Positions 9,392 through 18,357 are shown, counted from the stretch's first letter. The stretch is 64,000 nucleotides of DNA from Sphingobacterium olei (GCF_005048855.1 NZ_SUME01000002.1:696837-760836); one strand, 5' to 3'. Notes: generated from the sequence alone by a model not told the origin. A program made the numbers and translations.

Positions 9392-10690
9392 CTAATCTTT
9401 TAATCTCTCTACCCGAGATGGCGTTTGCGTGCCATCCACTAGACCCTTTGCTCCTATTGCAATAGCCTCAATGCTCGATTTTATATTGTCGAGATCTAGG
9501 GTGCCCACTTCATCTTTTACGGTGTGATAATAGGTGTCCTTGTCGATTTGAGAAGTAGAAAAAGTATGCGCAGGCACACCCAATGCCGCGAGTACAGCAT
9601 TATCGCTGCGGTAGAATAAATTCTGTTGCGGATAGGGGTCGGGATGGAATTGAAAGGTCGAACCCTGCAGATTAGATTGCATCAATTGGCCTAAGTTAGA
9701 GGCGTTATATCCCGTAATATACATGGTATTGGGGCCAAATTTAGAATCTTTGCCGATCATTTCGATATTAATCATTGCCACAACTTTCTCCGGATCTATC
9801 TCGTTTGAAAAATATTTTGAGCCGTACATTCCGATTTCTTCGGCCGTAAATGCGACAAAAATCAACGTTCTTTCGTTATTGTTGAGCGTTGCATAATATT
9901 TGGCTAAGCTAATCATTGCCGTAGTTCCCGAAGCATCGTCATCAGCACCGTTGGCAATAGAATCTTGACCATCTGCTTGGATTATTCCGATATGGTCGTA
10001 ATGTGCAGAGAATATGACAAACTCCTCTGGTTTGCTTTTACCTGGAAGCATACCAGCCACATTAAATAATGGAAAGTCTTGAATTTCATTTTCAGCATGA
10101 ACATCAATCGAAGGGTTTTTCTCATTGGTAACAATAAATACTTTAGCCGGAGAATGTTGTTCTGTTTTTGAAAGCACATTTTCCCGGCCATATATTTTAT
10201 TGAATCGCAAAATCATTTCCGCAAATGAGGGGTGTACTAGCACGATAGCATCTTCAGGAGAAGTTGCTATTTCTCTAAACCTAATGGCGAAATCTTCACC
10301 TTTATCTATTCTTAACGAGGTATTGTATTCTTTCCAGTTTATAACGGGATTATTTCCAAGGATAAGATATTCATTTTCAGCAAGTATTTTTTTATTAAGC
10401 ATTATTTTTTGGCTTTTTCGTATGATTTTTCGAACGGAAAAAGTCTGTCTATAGTTATCTTCGGCATAAGGTTTTAGTCCGATTGTCTTAAATTCATCGG
10501 CAATAAAATCTGCCGCTTTAGCAATGTTTGGAGTAAAAGCATGTCTGCCCTGCATATCGTCCGAAGCTAATGTGTTCAGGATACGGGCGATTTCTTCTTT
10601 ATTTGAAACAGGTTTTACCGAAGGTTGTTGTGCCAATGTGCAACATAGTGATGAGGAAAAACCAAGGAGTAAAAAAGCATATTTTATCAT
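9392..10690 (-). CDS. M28 family zinc aminopeptidase (secreted)
   Basis: A 432-residue secreted metallopeptidase of family M28. The ATG at 10690 gives the signal peptide MIKYAFLLLGFSSSLCCTLAQ; a TTG seven codons upstream is less likely. The co-catalytic zinc motifs are visible: SAHYDHIG (His and Asp ligands), NGADDDASGTTAM (Asp bridging both metals), FVAFTAEEIGMYGS (Glu base and Glu ligand), and late ligands near NIEMIG and TYYHTVKDEV. It would trim N-terminal residues from peptides in the periplasm or outside. It stands alone, convergent with the glucan locus and divergent from the rhodanese gene. Confidence 0.9.
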   Translation of the reverse strand: MIKYAFLLLGFSSSLCCTLAQQPSVKPVSNKEEIARILNTLASDDMQGRHAFTPNIAKAADFIADEFKTIGLKPYAEDNYRQTFSVRKIIRKSQKIMLNKKILAENEYLILGNNPVINWKEYNTSLRIDKGEDFAIRFREIATSPEDAIVLVHPSFAEMILRFNKIYGRENVLSKTEQHSPAKVFIVTNEKNPSIDVHAENEIQDFPLFNVAGMLPGKSKPEEFVIFSAHYDHIGIIQADGQDSIANGADDDASGTTAMISLAKYYATLNNNERTLIFVAFTAEEIGMYGSKYFSNEIDPEKVVAMINIEMIGKDSKFGPNTMYITGYNASNLGQLMQSNLQGSTFQFHPDPYPQQNLFYRSDNAVLAALGVPAHTFSTSQIDKDTYYHTVKDEVGTLDLDNIKSSIEAIAIGAKGLVDGTQTPSRVERLKD

Positions 10691-10799
10691 ATAATAAAAA
10701 GTTTTAGGCAAGTTAGCATTTTTAGAAATGTTATGATACTACAAACGGTGTGTATCGGAAGAAAGTCGTATTTTTCTACTTTAAATTCACTGTGTGCGG

Positions 10800-10831
10800 T
10801 TTGCGAATTCGAAGCATTTTATCTAAGTTTG
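10800..10831 (+). promoter_or_regulatory. Promoter of the rhodanese gene
   Basis: TTTG at 10800-10803, a 20-bp spacer and TAAGTTTG at 10824-10831 match the Bacteroidota sigma-ABfr pattern (-33 TTTG, -7 TANNTTTG). The ATG lies 16 bp after the -7 box, so the leader would be about ten bases. Confidence 0.7.
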
Positions 10832-10847
10832 ATTAAAATAGAAAACT

Positions 10848-11162
10848 ATGAAAGAAGTTACTGTTCAAGAATTAAAGTCAATGATGGATCGAAACGAAGA
10901 GTTTCAATTAATCGACGTTCGTGAACCTTTTGAATATGAAGTATCTCATTTAAATGGCCTTAATATTCCGCTATCGGGCGTTGTGATTGAGGCTGAGAAA
11001 ATTTCTAAAGATATTCCCGTTATCATCCAGTGCCGTTCAGGTAAACGAAGTGCTCAGGCAGTGATGCTATTGGAACAACAAGGCTACACGAATCTTTCCA
11101 ACCTAAAGGGTGGTATTTTAGCTTGGAAAGAAGAGATTGATCCTGAATTGGATGTGTATTAA
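10848..11162 (+). CDS. Rhodanese-like domain protein
   Basis: A single-domain 104-residue rhodanese, as in GlpE/PspE. The active-site loop is CRSGKR with the sulfur-carrying Cys62, preceded by the CH2A-type motif LIDVREPFEYEVSHLNG. Such proteins move sulfane sulfur between small acceptors or proteins in the cytosol. There is no signal peptide. It is monocistronic, with its own promoter 16 bp upstream and a terminator at 11185-11224. The physiological acceptor cannot be inferred. Confidence 0.9.
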   Translation: MKEVTVQELKSMMDRNEEFQLIDVREPFEYEVSHLNGLNIPLSGVVIEAEKISKDIPVIIQCRSGKRSAQAVMLLEQQGYTNLSNLKGGILAWKEEIDPELDVY

Positions 11163-11184
11163 TGGCATCAGTATGAATAGGTGC

Positions 11185-11224
11185 AAAAAGGGAATAAATT
11201 ATAGTTTGTTCCCTTTTTCTTTTT
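11185..11224 (+). terminator. Rho-independent terminator after the rhodanese gene
   Basis: AAAAAGGGAA (11185-11194) pairs with TTCCCTTTTT (11209-11218), and the T-rich tail continues to about 11227. It sits 23 bp after the rhodanese stop codon. Confidence 0.8.
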
Positions 11225-11412
11225 TGTCAATTTAGGGAAAGAATGCTAACAAGATCCCAACTAATTTTGACCTTTGTTTATTATTTTATAATAATATGGC
11301 GTCATCGCTGAAAACTTGTTAAAAATTCACTTTTCACTGGTTTTTAAAGATTTATCTACTGATTTTTGGTAATTTTATCGAAAATTATAAACAGAATAAA
11401 TAAACCATTTTT

Positions 11413-12828
11413 ATGTCTACAAGTGACTATAGTTTTTTCAAAGGGGTAGAACGAAGCTTTGATAAGGCGGCTAAATTTACACGATTTTCAGCCGGGATAT
11501 TGGAGCAGATCAAGGCATGTAATTCGATATTGCGTGTCAAATTTCCCGTTCGTATCGGTGATGGTGTGGAAGTGATAGAAGCCTATCGCGTACAGCATTC
11601 TCACCACAAGTTACCTTGCAAAGGTGGGATTCGTTTTAGTATGGAAGTAAATCAGGATGAGGTGATGGCTTTGGCTGCACTGATGACTTATAAGTGTGCT
11701 ATTGTGAATGTGCCTTTTGGTGGCGGAAAAGGCGGTATAAAAATAGATTCTAAGAAATATAGCGTATTCGATTTGGAGAAAATCACCCGTCGCTATACTT
11801 CCGAATTGTGCAAAAAAAATTTTATTGGACCTGGGATTGATGTTCCCGCGCCCGATTATGGTACAAGTGGGCGGGAAATGAGCTGGATAGTAGATACATA
11901 TTCATCTTTAAATCCCAATGATGTTAATGCGATGGCCTGTGTTACGGGCAAACCTATTTCGCAGGGTGGTGTTAGAGGTCGTGTAGAAGCAACAGGTCTA
12001 GGCGTATTCTTTGGGATTCGAGAGGCTTGTGCTTTCGAAGAAGATATGGTAAAATTGGGTCTGACGACTGGGATAAGGGGGAAAAGAGTTATCATTCAGG
12101 GGTTAGGAAATGTAGGCTACCATGCCGCTAAATATTTTCAGAATGCCGGAGCCATTATTGTCGGATTGATCGAATACAATGGAGCGATCTATGATGCGAA
12201 CGGAATAGATGTCGATATGGCGCAGGCGCATCGTGCTAAGAGCGGTTCATTGTTGAATTTTCCTAATGCTAGAAATATAGAAAATATTTCCGAAGGGCTA
12301 GAACAAGCGTGCGATATTCTTATTCCAGCAGCTTTGGAATCGGTAATCCATAAAGACAATGCTTCCCGTATTCAAGCTAAAATTATCGGTGAAGCCGCAA
12401 ACGGTCCTTTGACCCCAGATGCGGATGAAATATTGCTCAGAAAAGGAGTATTGGTTATTCCGGATATGTATCTGAATGCCGGAGGCGTAACTGTTTCTTA
12501 TTTTGAATGGTTAAAGAACCTAAGTCATGTACGTTATGGACGTTTGGAGAAGCGGTTTAGTGAAAACAGATATGCCGAGATTATCAACTCTGTGGAAAGC
12601 ATGACGAATAAGAAGGTCTCTGAAGTAGAGCGTAAAATCATCCTCAAAGGCCCGGACGAAATTGATCTCGTTCACTCGGGGCTTGAAGATACAATGATGG
12701 GGTCTTATCAAGAAATAAGAGAAATCTATGTCAATACACCTGGTGTGGATGATATGCGTACTGCTGCATTTATTTGTGCGATAAATAAAATTGGTGTTTC
12801 TTACGAAGAACTGGGTATATTCCCGTAA
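11413..12828 (+). CDS. Glu/Leu/Phe/Val dehydrogenase (glutamate dehydrogenase type)
   Basis: A 471-residue cytosolic amino-acid dehydrogenase that links 2-oxoglutarate and ammonium to glutamate, or acts on a related amino acid. The N-terminal domain holds the substrate lysine motif PCKGGIRFSMEV and the catalytic stretch VNVPFGGGKGGIKID. The Rossmann domain carries IIQGLGNVGYHAAKYF, with the GxGxxG loop near residues 232-237. Length fits hexameric Glu dehydrogenases. It stands alone behind a 190-bp upstream region with no clear TANNTTTG box. Family members with leucine or valine preference share these motifs, so specificity is not certain. Confidence 0.9.
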   Translation: MSTSDYSFFKGVERSFDKAAKFTRFSAGILEQIKACNSILRVKFPVRIGDGVEVIEAYRVQHSHHKLPCKGGIRFSMEVNQDEVMALAALMTYKCAIVNVPFGGGKGGIKIDSKKYSVFDLEKITRRYTSELCKKNFIGPGIDVPAPDYGTSGREMSWIVDTYSSLNPNDVNAMACVTGKPISQGGVRGRVEATGLGVFFGIREACAFEEDMVKLGLTTGIRGKRVIIQGLGNVGYHAAKYFQNAGAIIVGLIEYNGAIYDANGIDVDMAQAHRAKSGSLLNFPNARNIENISEGLEQACDILIPAALESVIHKDNASRIQAKIIGEAANGPLTPDADEILLRKGVLVIPDMYLNAGGVTVSYFEWLKNLSHVRYGRLEKRFSENRYAEIINSVESMTNKKVSEVERKIILKGPDEIDLVHSGLEDTMMGSYQEIREIYVNTPGVDDMRTAAFICAINKIGVSYEELGIFP

Positions 12829-12930
12829 ACAAATGTTGAAAATTACAGGGAGTATCGTTTCCGTTCGATCGTTTAGACAATTTTAGAAAAGACGGTATCG
12901 GTTTTGTAGGGGCATCTGTAAAACTTCCTG

Positions 12931-12938
12931 TATCTTTG
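12931..12938 (+). promoter_or_regulatory. -7 element TATCTTTG four bases before the start codon
   Basis: TATCTTTG matches the TANNTTTG consensus and ends only four bases before the ATG at 12943. Transcription starting a few bases after this element would give a leaderless or nearly leaderless mRNA. A TTTTG at 12902-12906 is a possible -33 box, but its 24-bp spacer is long. Confidence 0.5.
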
Positions 12939-12942
12939 TAGC

Positions 12943-13251
12943 ATGAAACTCATGAATCTATTTCACCAAACTAAAGAAGCATTCTTGTTTAGTTTGGTGT
13001 TTTATATAATAGGGATTCTATTATTGACCCTCAAGGTATCTTTTGCTCCGTTTATTTTTAGTGTTTCGTTACTAATTTCGCTTATATGGGTATTTATGGT
13101 ACTTCGGGAAATTATGCTTTCTCCGTATATCGATCCTTCCGAACGAATCATGTTAACCCTATTTATTGTTTTTTTAAATATCATTGGGGGAATCGTCTAT
13201 TTTTATTTTATTCGAGAAAGAGTCATACAACAAAAAGGAACCAAAAAATGA
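12943..13251 (+). CDS. Small membrane protein of unknown function
   Basis: A 102-residue protein I do not recognise. Three hydrophobic segments are visible: about residues 15-35 (FLFSLVFYIIGILLLTL), 36-56 (VSFAPFIFSVSLLISLIWVF) and 70-90 (IMLTLFIVFLNIIGGIVYFYF). Charged ends suggest a cytosolic C-terminal tail (RERVIQQKGTKK). Its stop overlaps the start of the next small membrane protein (ATGA), so the two are coupled. ATG at 12952 is an alternative start. Confidence 0.7.
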   Translation: MKLMNLFHQTKEAFLFSLVFYIIGILLLTLKVSFAPFIFSVSLLISLIWVFMVLREIMLSPYIDPSERIMLTLFIVFLNIIGGIVYFYFIRERVIQQKGTKK

Positions 13252-13484
13252 AGAAGCAAATTATATTAAATGTATTACTTAATCTGGGGATTGTTTTTCT
13301 GATTATGAGTGGAGTTGCCGCTTATAAAAGTGGGAATATGCTGATTCTTGGATTGGCTATCGCCATTGGTGTGGTGTTGATCTACCTAAAAATGGTACTC
13401 TTAAAATATGTCCGGAATCAGGCTAAACCAGCGTTACGAACACCTCCTTTGACGAAGCAAAAGAAGAATAAAAAAACGGGTTAA
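13248..13484 (+). CDS. Small membrane protein, possibly DUF6358 family
   Basis: A 78-residue protein with two predicted membrane helices (IILNVLLNLGIVFLIMSGVAA and MLILGLAIAIGVVLIYLKMVL), then a basic tail rich in Lys (PPLTKQKKNKKTG). The pattern resembles a short Sphingobacteriaceae family I recall as DUF6358. The start overlaps the stop of the preceding gene by four bases, and a strong terminator begins within the last codons. Function is unknown. Confidence 0.65.
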   Translation: MKKQIILNVLLNLGIVFLIMSGVAAYKSGNMLILGLAIAIGVVLIYLKMVLLKYVRNQAKPALRTPPLTKQKKNKKTG

Positions 13485-13506
13485 ATTTTACATTAACCCG
13501 TTTTTT
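13471..13506. terminator. Bidirectional terminator between the small membrane gene and gcvT
   Basis: The 14-base arms 13471-13484 and 13493-13506 are perfect complements built on AACGGGTTAA and TTAACCCGTT, with an A-tract on one side and a T-tract on the other. It serves the plus-strand pair and the convergent gcvT, which ends at 13520. Confidence 0.9.
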
Positions 13507-13519
13507 ATTCTTTCTATGA

Positions 13520-14599
13520 TTATTTTACAAAAGGAGGTTTTTTGATTACCGCTTTCACCTTTTGATTACGGATATGGATGTAGATTTCAGTACCCTCCTT
13601 TGCAAAGGAGGTATTGACATAACCGAGACCAATAGACTTTTTCAATGAAGGGGATTGTGTTCCCGAGGTTACACGACCGATCACGTGACCTTCGGCATCT
13701 ACGATTTCATAATCGTGGCGAGGGATCCCTCTATCAATCATTTCAAAGCCAACTAATTTCTGTGCAACGCCATTTTCTTTTTCAGCTTTAAGATTAGCTG
13801 AATTTACAAAGTCTTTCGTGAATTTCGTTACCCAGCCTAAGCCCGCGGCGAAAGGTGATGTTTTGTCGTCAATGTCATTTCCATATAAACAGAATCCCAT
13901 TTCCAAACGCAAAGTATCGCGTGCACCTAATCCTATTGGTTTGATACCATAAGCTGCGCCGGCTTCAAATATGGCATTCCATACTTTCTCTGCGTCTTCA
14001 TTTGCCACATAGATTTCGAAACCTCCAGCTCCGGTGTAGCCTGTGGCCGATACAATTACATTGTCTACCCCAGCGAATTTTCCCTTTTGGAAGGTGTAAT
14101 ATTCCATTGGCGCAAGATCGATATCTGTTAGCGATTGTAATGCATCTGACGCTTTAGGGCCTTGGATTGCTAACAACGAAGTTTTGTCAGAGATATCTTT
14201 CATATCAACACCTTCGGTATTGTATTTGCTGATCCAGTTCCAGTCCTTTTCAATATTAGAGGCATTTACTACCAATAAATACGTCGTTTCGTCTATGCGA
14301 TAAGTTAAAAAGTCGTCTACGATACCACCGTCTTCATTTGGGATGTAGCCGTATTGTACTTTGCCGTCGTAAAGCTTAGCGGCATCATTAGAAGAAATCT
14401 TTTGGATTAAGTCCAATGCTTTTTCTCCTTTTAATATAAATTCGCCCATATGACTTACATCGAAAACGCCGACAGTTGTACGTACTGTCTCGTGCTCATC
14501 ATTAATACCGGAATATTGCACCGGCATATTAAAGCCGGCGAAAGGAACCATTTTAGCACCTAATGATGTATGCAGGTCTGTTAAAGCAGTATTTTTCAT
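13520..14599 (-). CDS. gcvT: Aminomethyltransferase (glycine cleavage system T protein)
   Basis: A 359-residue T protein that transfers the methylene group from lipoyl-bound aminomethyl H protein to tetrahydrofolate, releasing ammonia. It opens with [21 protein letters not shown] and has [11 protein letters not shown] and the folate-site stretch [12 protein letters not shown]. The C-terminal GcvT domain includes IGLGYV. Length is that of bacterial GcvT. gcvH and gcvP are not adjacent in this window. The leader contains an imperfect hairpin at 14645-14688 but no glycine riboswitch that I can recognise. Confidence 0.95.
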   Translation of the reverse strand: MKNTALTDLHTSLGAKMVPFAGFNMPVQYSGINDEHETVRTTVGVFDVSHMGEFILKGEKALDLIQKISSNDAAKLYDGKVQYGYIPNEDGGIVDDFLTYRIDETTYLLVVNASNIEKDWNWISKYNTEGVDMKDISDKTSLLAIQGPKASDALQSLTDIDLAPMEYYTFQKGKFAGVDNVIVSATGYTGAGGFEIYVANEDAEKVWNAIFEAGAAYGIKPIGLGARDTLRLEMGFCLYGNDIDDKTSPFAAGLGWVTKFTKDFVNSANLKAEKENGVAQKLVGFEMIDRGIPRHDYEIVDAEGHVIGRVTSGTQSPSLKKSIGLGYVNTSFAKEGTEIYIHIRNQKVKAVIKKPPFVK

Positions 14600-14644
14600 T
14601 TGTTTTATAATTATGTTTTTAGGACAGCATGAAATTTATCGATG

Positions 14645-14688
14645 TTCAAAGAATCATTCTCGTGGGTGTTTAACGATTCTCTTTGAAT
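14645..14688 (-). other. Imperfect hairpin in the gcvT leader
   Basis: TTCAAAGAATC (14645-14655) pairs, with one bulge, with GATTCTCTTTGAA (14676-14688) about 45 bases upstream of gcvT. It could act on mRNA stability or expression. It lacks the conserved cores of a glycine riboswitch. A TATTTTTG -7-like box lies upstream on the minus strand at 14729-14736. Confidence 0.35.
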
Positions 14689-14794
14689 AGATCAGTTCCA
14701 TTTTGTTTATTTTAGTAATGTTTTGTTACAAAAATAGTTATTTAAACAACAATAAAGACGATCATTTTATGATATTAGTAATTTGCGCAATCGA

Positions 14795-15628
14795 TTACTT
14801 TTGTACAGTGAGTTTATAGATCGTCGTTTCAAGACTTTCATCATCCGGATCTTCACACAACAAAAAAAACAATTTATTCTCATCTTCTGCCATTAAGGTG
14901 ATCCCTTCGAATTTATGGGTAGTGGATATCATTGTTATGTCCTGAACCTGTTTGGTTTCAAGGTCTATTTTGCCAAATAGACTTCCTCCTTTTTCTCCAT
15001 CTTCATAAGTGGATTGAGTATCTTCTATCGCTGCCAAAAAGTAAACACTGTTACCGATAAGTATAGCATCTGTGAAGCTGGCTATTCCCTTTTCAAAACG
15101 AGGGAGAACAACTGGAAAAAATTGCACGGGATCTTTAAATTTTAAATCTATCAGGATAATTCCATTTTTTCCAGCAGGGCCATTTCCTCGGTTGAAAAGA
15201 TAATAATGATTTTGGTGGATAAAGGATCCTTCAATATTTAGATCCTCATCGGCAATAGATAACGATTCTTTTACGGCTTTAAACTTATCTGTCCATATGT
15301 GGTGCATTACGGCATCAGTTTCGCCGAGATTTAGCTTGAAAAGATGGTTTCTGTTTTTTGTAGAGGCAGATCCGAATAAGTAGAATGTATCCTTGAATTT
15401 AAAAATAGATTCGAGATCTAATTTGCTTGCTTTGCTCAGCAGTTCGTTATTGCTGTTTTCTCCGTAAAGCAAGCGCTTTTCGAGGCGATTTTCTGCAATA
15501 AGATAGGTGTAGAGGTAATTGCTGTTGTCGGCGATCAGAAAAATACTGTTATTTTCATAGTGCAAGCCCGAAGCCGCACTTACCCCTGAAATGGTCAAAA
15601 ATATTTCGATTAAGAAATTGTTAAGCAT
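14795..15628 (-). CDS. Beta-propeller-like protein, possibly DUF6929 family
   Basis: A 277-residue protein that starts without a clear signal peptide and is built of repeated short beta-strand pairs (GLHYENNSIFLIADNSNYLYTY, DLESIFKFKDTFYLFGSA, EGSFIHQNHYYLFNR, FTDAILIGNSVYFLAA, FEGITLMAEDENKLFFLL). This pattern suggests a five- or six-bladed propeller and resembles a Bacteroidota family I recall as DUF6929. Its ATG overlaps the stop region of truC by eight bases, so it is translationally coupled to the pseudouridine synthase. Function unknown. Confidence 0.7.
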   Translation of the reverse strand: MLNNFLIEIFLTISGVSAASGLHYENNSIFLIADNSNYLYTYLIAENRLEKRLLYGENSNNELLSKASKLDLESIFKFKDTFYLFGSASTKNRNHLFKLNLGETDAVMHHIWTDKFKAVKESLSIADEDLNIEGSFIHQNHYYLFNRGNGPAGKNGIILIDLKFKDPVQFFPVVLPRFEKGIASFTDAILIGNSVYFLAAIEDTQSTYEDGEKGGSLFGKIDLETKQVQDITMISTTHKFEGITLMAEDENKLFFLLCEDPDDESLETTIYKLTVQK

Positions 15629-16319
15629 GATCGTACGGATTGGGTATAGCTAGTATCTCAAGTACGCGATGAAATTCGGGCTGAAGAGTAGCTTCGATTT
15701 GTATTCTTTTTTGCGTATGGGGGTGGATGAAGTCAAGTAATCGGGCATGCAACATCATAGTGTCCATTTCAAATGTTTCTTTCCAAATTTTATTCTGCTT
15801 GTTGCATCCGTGTGGTCTATCACCTATTATCGGGTGGAGGATGTGCGCAAAATGTCGTCTTAATTGATGCATTCGTCCGGTTTCGGGAATTGCTTCCACG
15901 AGGGAATATCGTGAAGTTAGAAATTTTCCCGAAGGAATATCAATTTCAGCCTGAGCGAGCTTTTTAAAATGTGTTATGGCTTCCTGTACCGTACCGTTGT
16001 CTTTGGCCAAAGGATAGTCTATTGTACCCTCTTCGGGACAGAAGCCTCTTACTATTACGATGTATTTTTTTTCTATTGCTTTATTGGCGAATAAAGGCTG
16101 AACCAGTTGATCGGTCTCTTTATCCAGCGAAAATAATAGGACACCAGCGGTCTTTCTATCGAGACGATGTGCTGGATAAACTGTTTTACCAATTTGATCC
16201 CTAAGGAGCTGTAAGGCAAATAGCGATGTGTCTGCGGCAATGGAAGATCGGTGCACCAATAGACCGTGTGGTTTATTGATCGCAATGAGATTTTCGTCTT
16301 CGTAAAGTATCTCTAACAT
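15621..16319 (-). CDS. truC: tRNA pseudouridine(65) synthase
   Basis: A 232-residue RluA-family pseudouridine synthase. The catalytic motif is HRLDRKTAGVLLF, with the aspartate that attacks uridine. The C-terminal signature RPHGCNKQNKIWKE, and the short length without an S4 domain, match TruC, which modifies U65 of tRNAs, rather than RluC or RluD. It sits in a minus-strand chain. The upstream DUF4359-like gene ends on the first bases of this ATG region, and the propeller gene overlaps its end. Confidence 0.88.
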   Translation of the reverse strand: MLEILYEDENLIAINKPHGLLVHRSSIAADTSLFALQLLRDQIGKTVYPAHRLDRKTAGVLLFSLDKETDQLVQPLFANKAIEKKYIVIVRGFCPEEGTIDYPLAKDNGTVQEAITHFKKLAQAEIDIPSGKFLTSRYSLVEAIPETGRMHQLRRHFAHILHPIIGDRPHGCNKQNKIWKETFEMDTMMLHARLLDFIHPHTQKRIQIEATLQPEFHRVLEILAIPNPYDHA

Positions 16320-16687
16320 TACAGCCTTTTGAGTATACCGACGATCTCTTCTGATTTTTCGTCAATTTTTGAACTAAACCATATATTTTTAAAAGCACCA
16401 CCTCCTATCGGGGTTTCTTCGCCCTGCCATTTAAGACTTACGACCGAAAATAAATAGTAATTTTTTATCCGCACGTTATTCGTAACAAACTCGTCGACAA
16501 TGCGGTTGCCAAATAATGTCATGCCCAGATTTAATGCATCTTGGTGTTCGTAATTGAGTTCCTTTTCCACTAAAGTGGTCGCTTTTTCTTTTACGGCAAG
16601 ATAAAACTCCTCTTCCTTGGGATTAGTCAGAATCGCGGCGAGCATGACGACGATAATAATTAATGCAAATATTCTTGTTTTAGACAT
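16319..16687 (-). CDS. DUF4359-like membrane-anchored protein
   Basis: A 122-residue protein with one N-terminal hydrophobic anchor (FALIIIVVMLAAILT) and a soluble, probably periplasmic, domain. The pattern IKNYYLFSVVSLKW followed by GGGAFKNIWFSS resembles DUF4359. Function is unknown. It lies between the DUF4112 gene (49-bp gap) and truC (touching), on the same strand. Confidence 0.65.
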   Translation of the reverse strand: MSKTRIFALIIIVVMLAAILTNPKEEEFYLAVKEKATTLVEKELNYEHQDALNLGMTLFGNRIVDEFVTNNVRIKNYYLFSVVSLKWQGEETPIGGGAFKNIWFSSKIDEKSEEIVGILKRL

Positions 16688-16736
16688 GGTACAAAAATAG
16701 TGGATAATTTTTTCAACTAGGCACTAATATTTTAGG

Positions 16737-17225
16737 TTAGAATAAATTTTCTATAGAACTGAAAAGCCATTCTCCTAAAAGCCACATCATATAGAAGATC
16801 ACACCACAAAGGAGGAATAATATGAAAAAGATGGAGATCAATAACCCTTTGGCAGACCCTTGATGCTTCTCTTCAAAATAATGTTCCTTTAAAAGCTTAA
16901 TGTTCTTTTGGTTGGCTTTGTTAAAAAAGTCAAATATATTTCCAATTAACGGGATTGAACCTAATATCGCGTCTAACATTACATTTAGAAGCATCTTGAC
17001 CGCGACCTTGGATCCTACCCCGTTGCGGTACATCACAATGACTAGCATCAATGAAATCCCAAATGACGCGGTCTGACCACCTAATGGAATGAAATTTAGT
17101 ATTGGATCCAACCCAAACTTGAATTTTCCAATACTAAACTCGCTATCCATCCATTTGGACATACGTTCTACCCATCGAAAATCTTTGGAGCGCTTGTCTT
17201 CAGGAAATGCTATTTCATTAACCAT
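16737..17225 (-). CDS. DUF4112 domain membrane protein
   Basis: A 162-residue protein with the DUF4112 signature. The amphipathic start WMDSEFSIGKFKFGLDPILNFIPLGGQ is followed by GSIPLIGNIFDFFNKANQKNIKLL, and there is a C-terminal membrane helix (SIFFILFLLCGVIFYMMWLLG). Function is unknown; the family is widespread and small. It follows the SIMPL-domain gene by only two bases, so both are on one transcript. Confidence 0.85.
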   Translation of the reverse strand: MVNEIAFPEDKRSKDFRWVERMSKWMDSEFSIGKFKFGLDPILNFIPLGGQTASFGISLMLVIVMYRNGVGSKVAVKMLLNVMLDAILGSIPLIGNIFDFFNKANQKNIKLLKEHYFEEKHQGSAKGLLISIFFILFLLCGVIFYMMWLLGEWLFSSIENLF

Positions 17226-17227
17226 TT

Positions 17228-17947
17228 TTATTTCAACTCAAATACCACGTCTATATAACAGGTCAGTTTGATTGGGCGGATGTCGATATTAAGACCATTT
17301 CCACTTGATTCCATTACAGAGGAGTCTGCCGTTTTTGCATAAGCCATCATGCGAGGTTGTGGAATGAGGTCATTGAAGTTCATGCTGCTGTTGTCGTTGA
17401 TGACTAAGGCCTTTCCTACTCCTTGCTGGTCCGCTTCTGCTAATATCTCTGCATTGCGACGTGCATCTTTTACCGCTTCCGTTTTTAATTCTTTTTCAAT
17501 TTCTTTTTTCTGCGAATGATCGTATCCACTAATGGACGTGCTTTCGATTCCAAAAGGATCTACTTTATCTAACATGAGGTCTAGGTTATTGAGGTTAGAT
17601 ATTTTGAGACGATATTGGCGGGCCTGCAATAATTCGTTGCCTTTTTTCTTCGTATTGTAGTTGTAGCTATAAACGTTTTGAATGGTAAAATCCTCTTTTT
17701 TCACCCCATTTGCTATAGCAGCATCGTATAGTTGCTTTTCCAATGTTTCAATGGAAACTTTTTTCTTGGTATTTCCATCTATATAAAATTCTTTCAAATT
17801 AATGGAAAGATAAATAATATCTGGAGTTACTTCACGTTCGGCGAAACCTTTGGTCGCTACTTTACGACTGTTTTCGACATTTCCGGTTTGCGCTTGAGCC
17901 ATTGTCATTGCGCCGATCAAAATAAGGATACCTAATAATTTTTTCAT
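17228..17947 (-). CDS. SIMPL (DUF541) domain periplasmic protein
   Basis: A 239-residue exported protein with signal peptide MKKLLGILILIGAMTMAQAQ. The SIMPL/DUF541 domain fills the rest: KGFAEREVTPDIIYLSINLKEF, a middle RQYRLKISNLNNLDLMLDKV and DARRNAEILAEADQQGVGKAL. E. coli YggE and similar proteins form rings and are linked to oxidative stress or envelope functions; the role here is unknown. It is the first gene of a chain with DUF4112, DUF4359, TruC and the propeller protein. Confidence 0.88.
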   Translation of the reverse strand: MKKLLGILILIGAMTMAQAQTGNVENSRKVATKGFAEREVTPDIIYLSINLKEFYIDGNTKKKVSIETLEKQLYDAAIANGVKKEDFTIQNVYSYNYNTKKKGNELLQARQYRLKISNLNNLDLMLDKVDPFGIESTSISGYDHSQKKEIEKELKTEAVKDARRNAEILAEADQQGVGKALVINDNSSMNFNDLIPQPRMMAYAKTADSSVMESSGNGLNIDIRPIKLTCYIDVVFELK

Positions 17948-18105
17948 GTGTATGTAATCTATGTATGTAAAAGTACTTCAAAAACTCTACCGTTTTTATG
18001 TATTGGATAGACACAAAACAATTATCAGCGTTTAAAGTTGTTTTCAAAAAAATTACATCTTTTCAAAAAATTTAATACCTTTAGAAAAAATAATACCTTA
18101 ATACA

Positions 18106-18297
18106 ATGCAAGAAGGAGTAGTAAAATTCTTTAATGAAACCAAAGGTTTCGGTTTCATCATTCCAAATTCTGGAGAGAGCGAAATTTTCGTTCACGTGTC
18201 AGGATTAATCGACAAAATTCGTGAGAACGACAACGTGTCTTACGATGTGGAGCAAGGCCGCAAAGGTCTTAACGCGGTAAATGTAAAAGTTATCTAA
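18106..18297 (+). CDS. Cold-shock domain protein
   Basis: A 63-residue single-domain cold-shock protein that binds single-stranded RNA and DNA. RNP1 (KGFGFII) and RNP2 (IFVHVSGL) are intact, and VKFFNETKGFGF is the standard opening. It is monocistronic, with an AT-rich leader that repeats TTTTCAAAAAA and a terminator immediately after. Which member of the Csp set it is cannot be decided, nor whether it is cold-induced. Confidence 0.95.
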   Translation: MQEGVVKFFNETKGFGFIIPNSGESEIFVHVSGLIDKIRENDNVSYDVEQGRKGLNAVNVKVI

Positions 18298-18321
18298 TAG
18301 ATTCTATATATATTTATTGTG

Positions 18322-18357
18322 AAAAGCCCATATTCAAATTTTGAATACGGGCTTTTT
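18322..18357 (+). terminator. Terminator after the cold-shock gene
   Basis: A 17-base stem, AAAAGCCC...TTCAAA with TTTGAA...GGGCTTTT and one G-T pair, is followed by T6. It lies 25 bases after the cold-shock stop and may also serve the convergent DUF805 gene ending at 18375. Confidence 0.9.

Noticed and set aside
14600..14795. Glycine riboswitch before gcvT
   Set aside because: The leader has a hairpin but none of the conserved riboswitch core sequences or a tandem aptamer.
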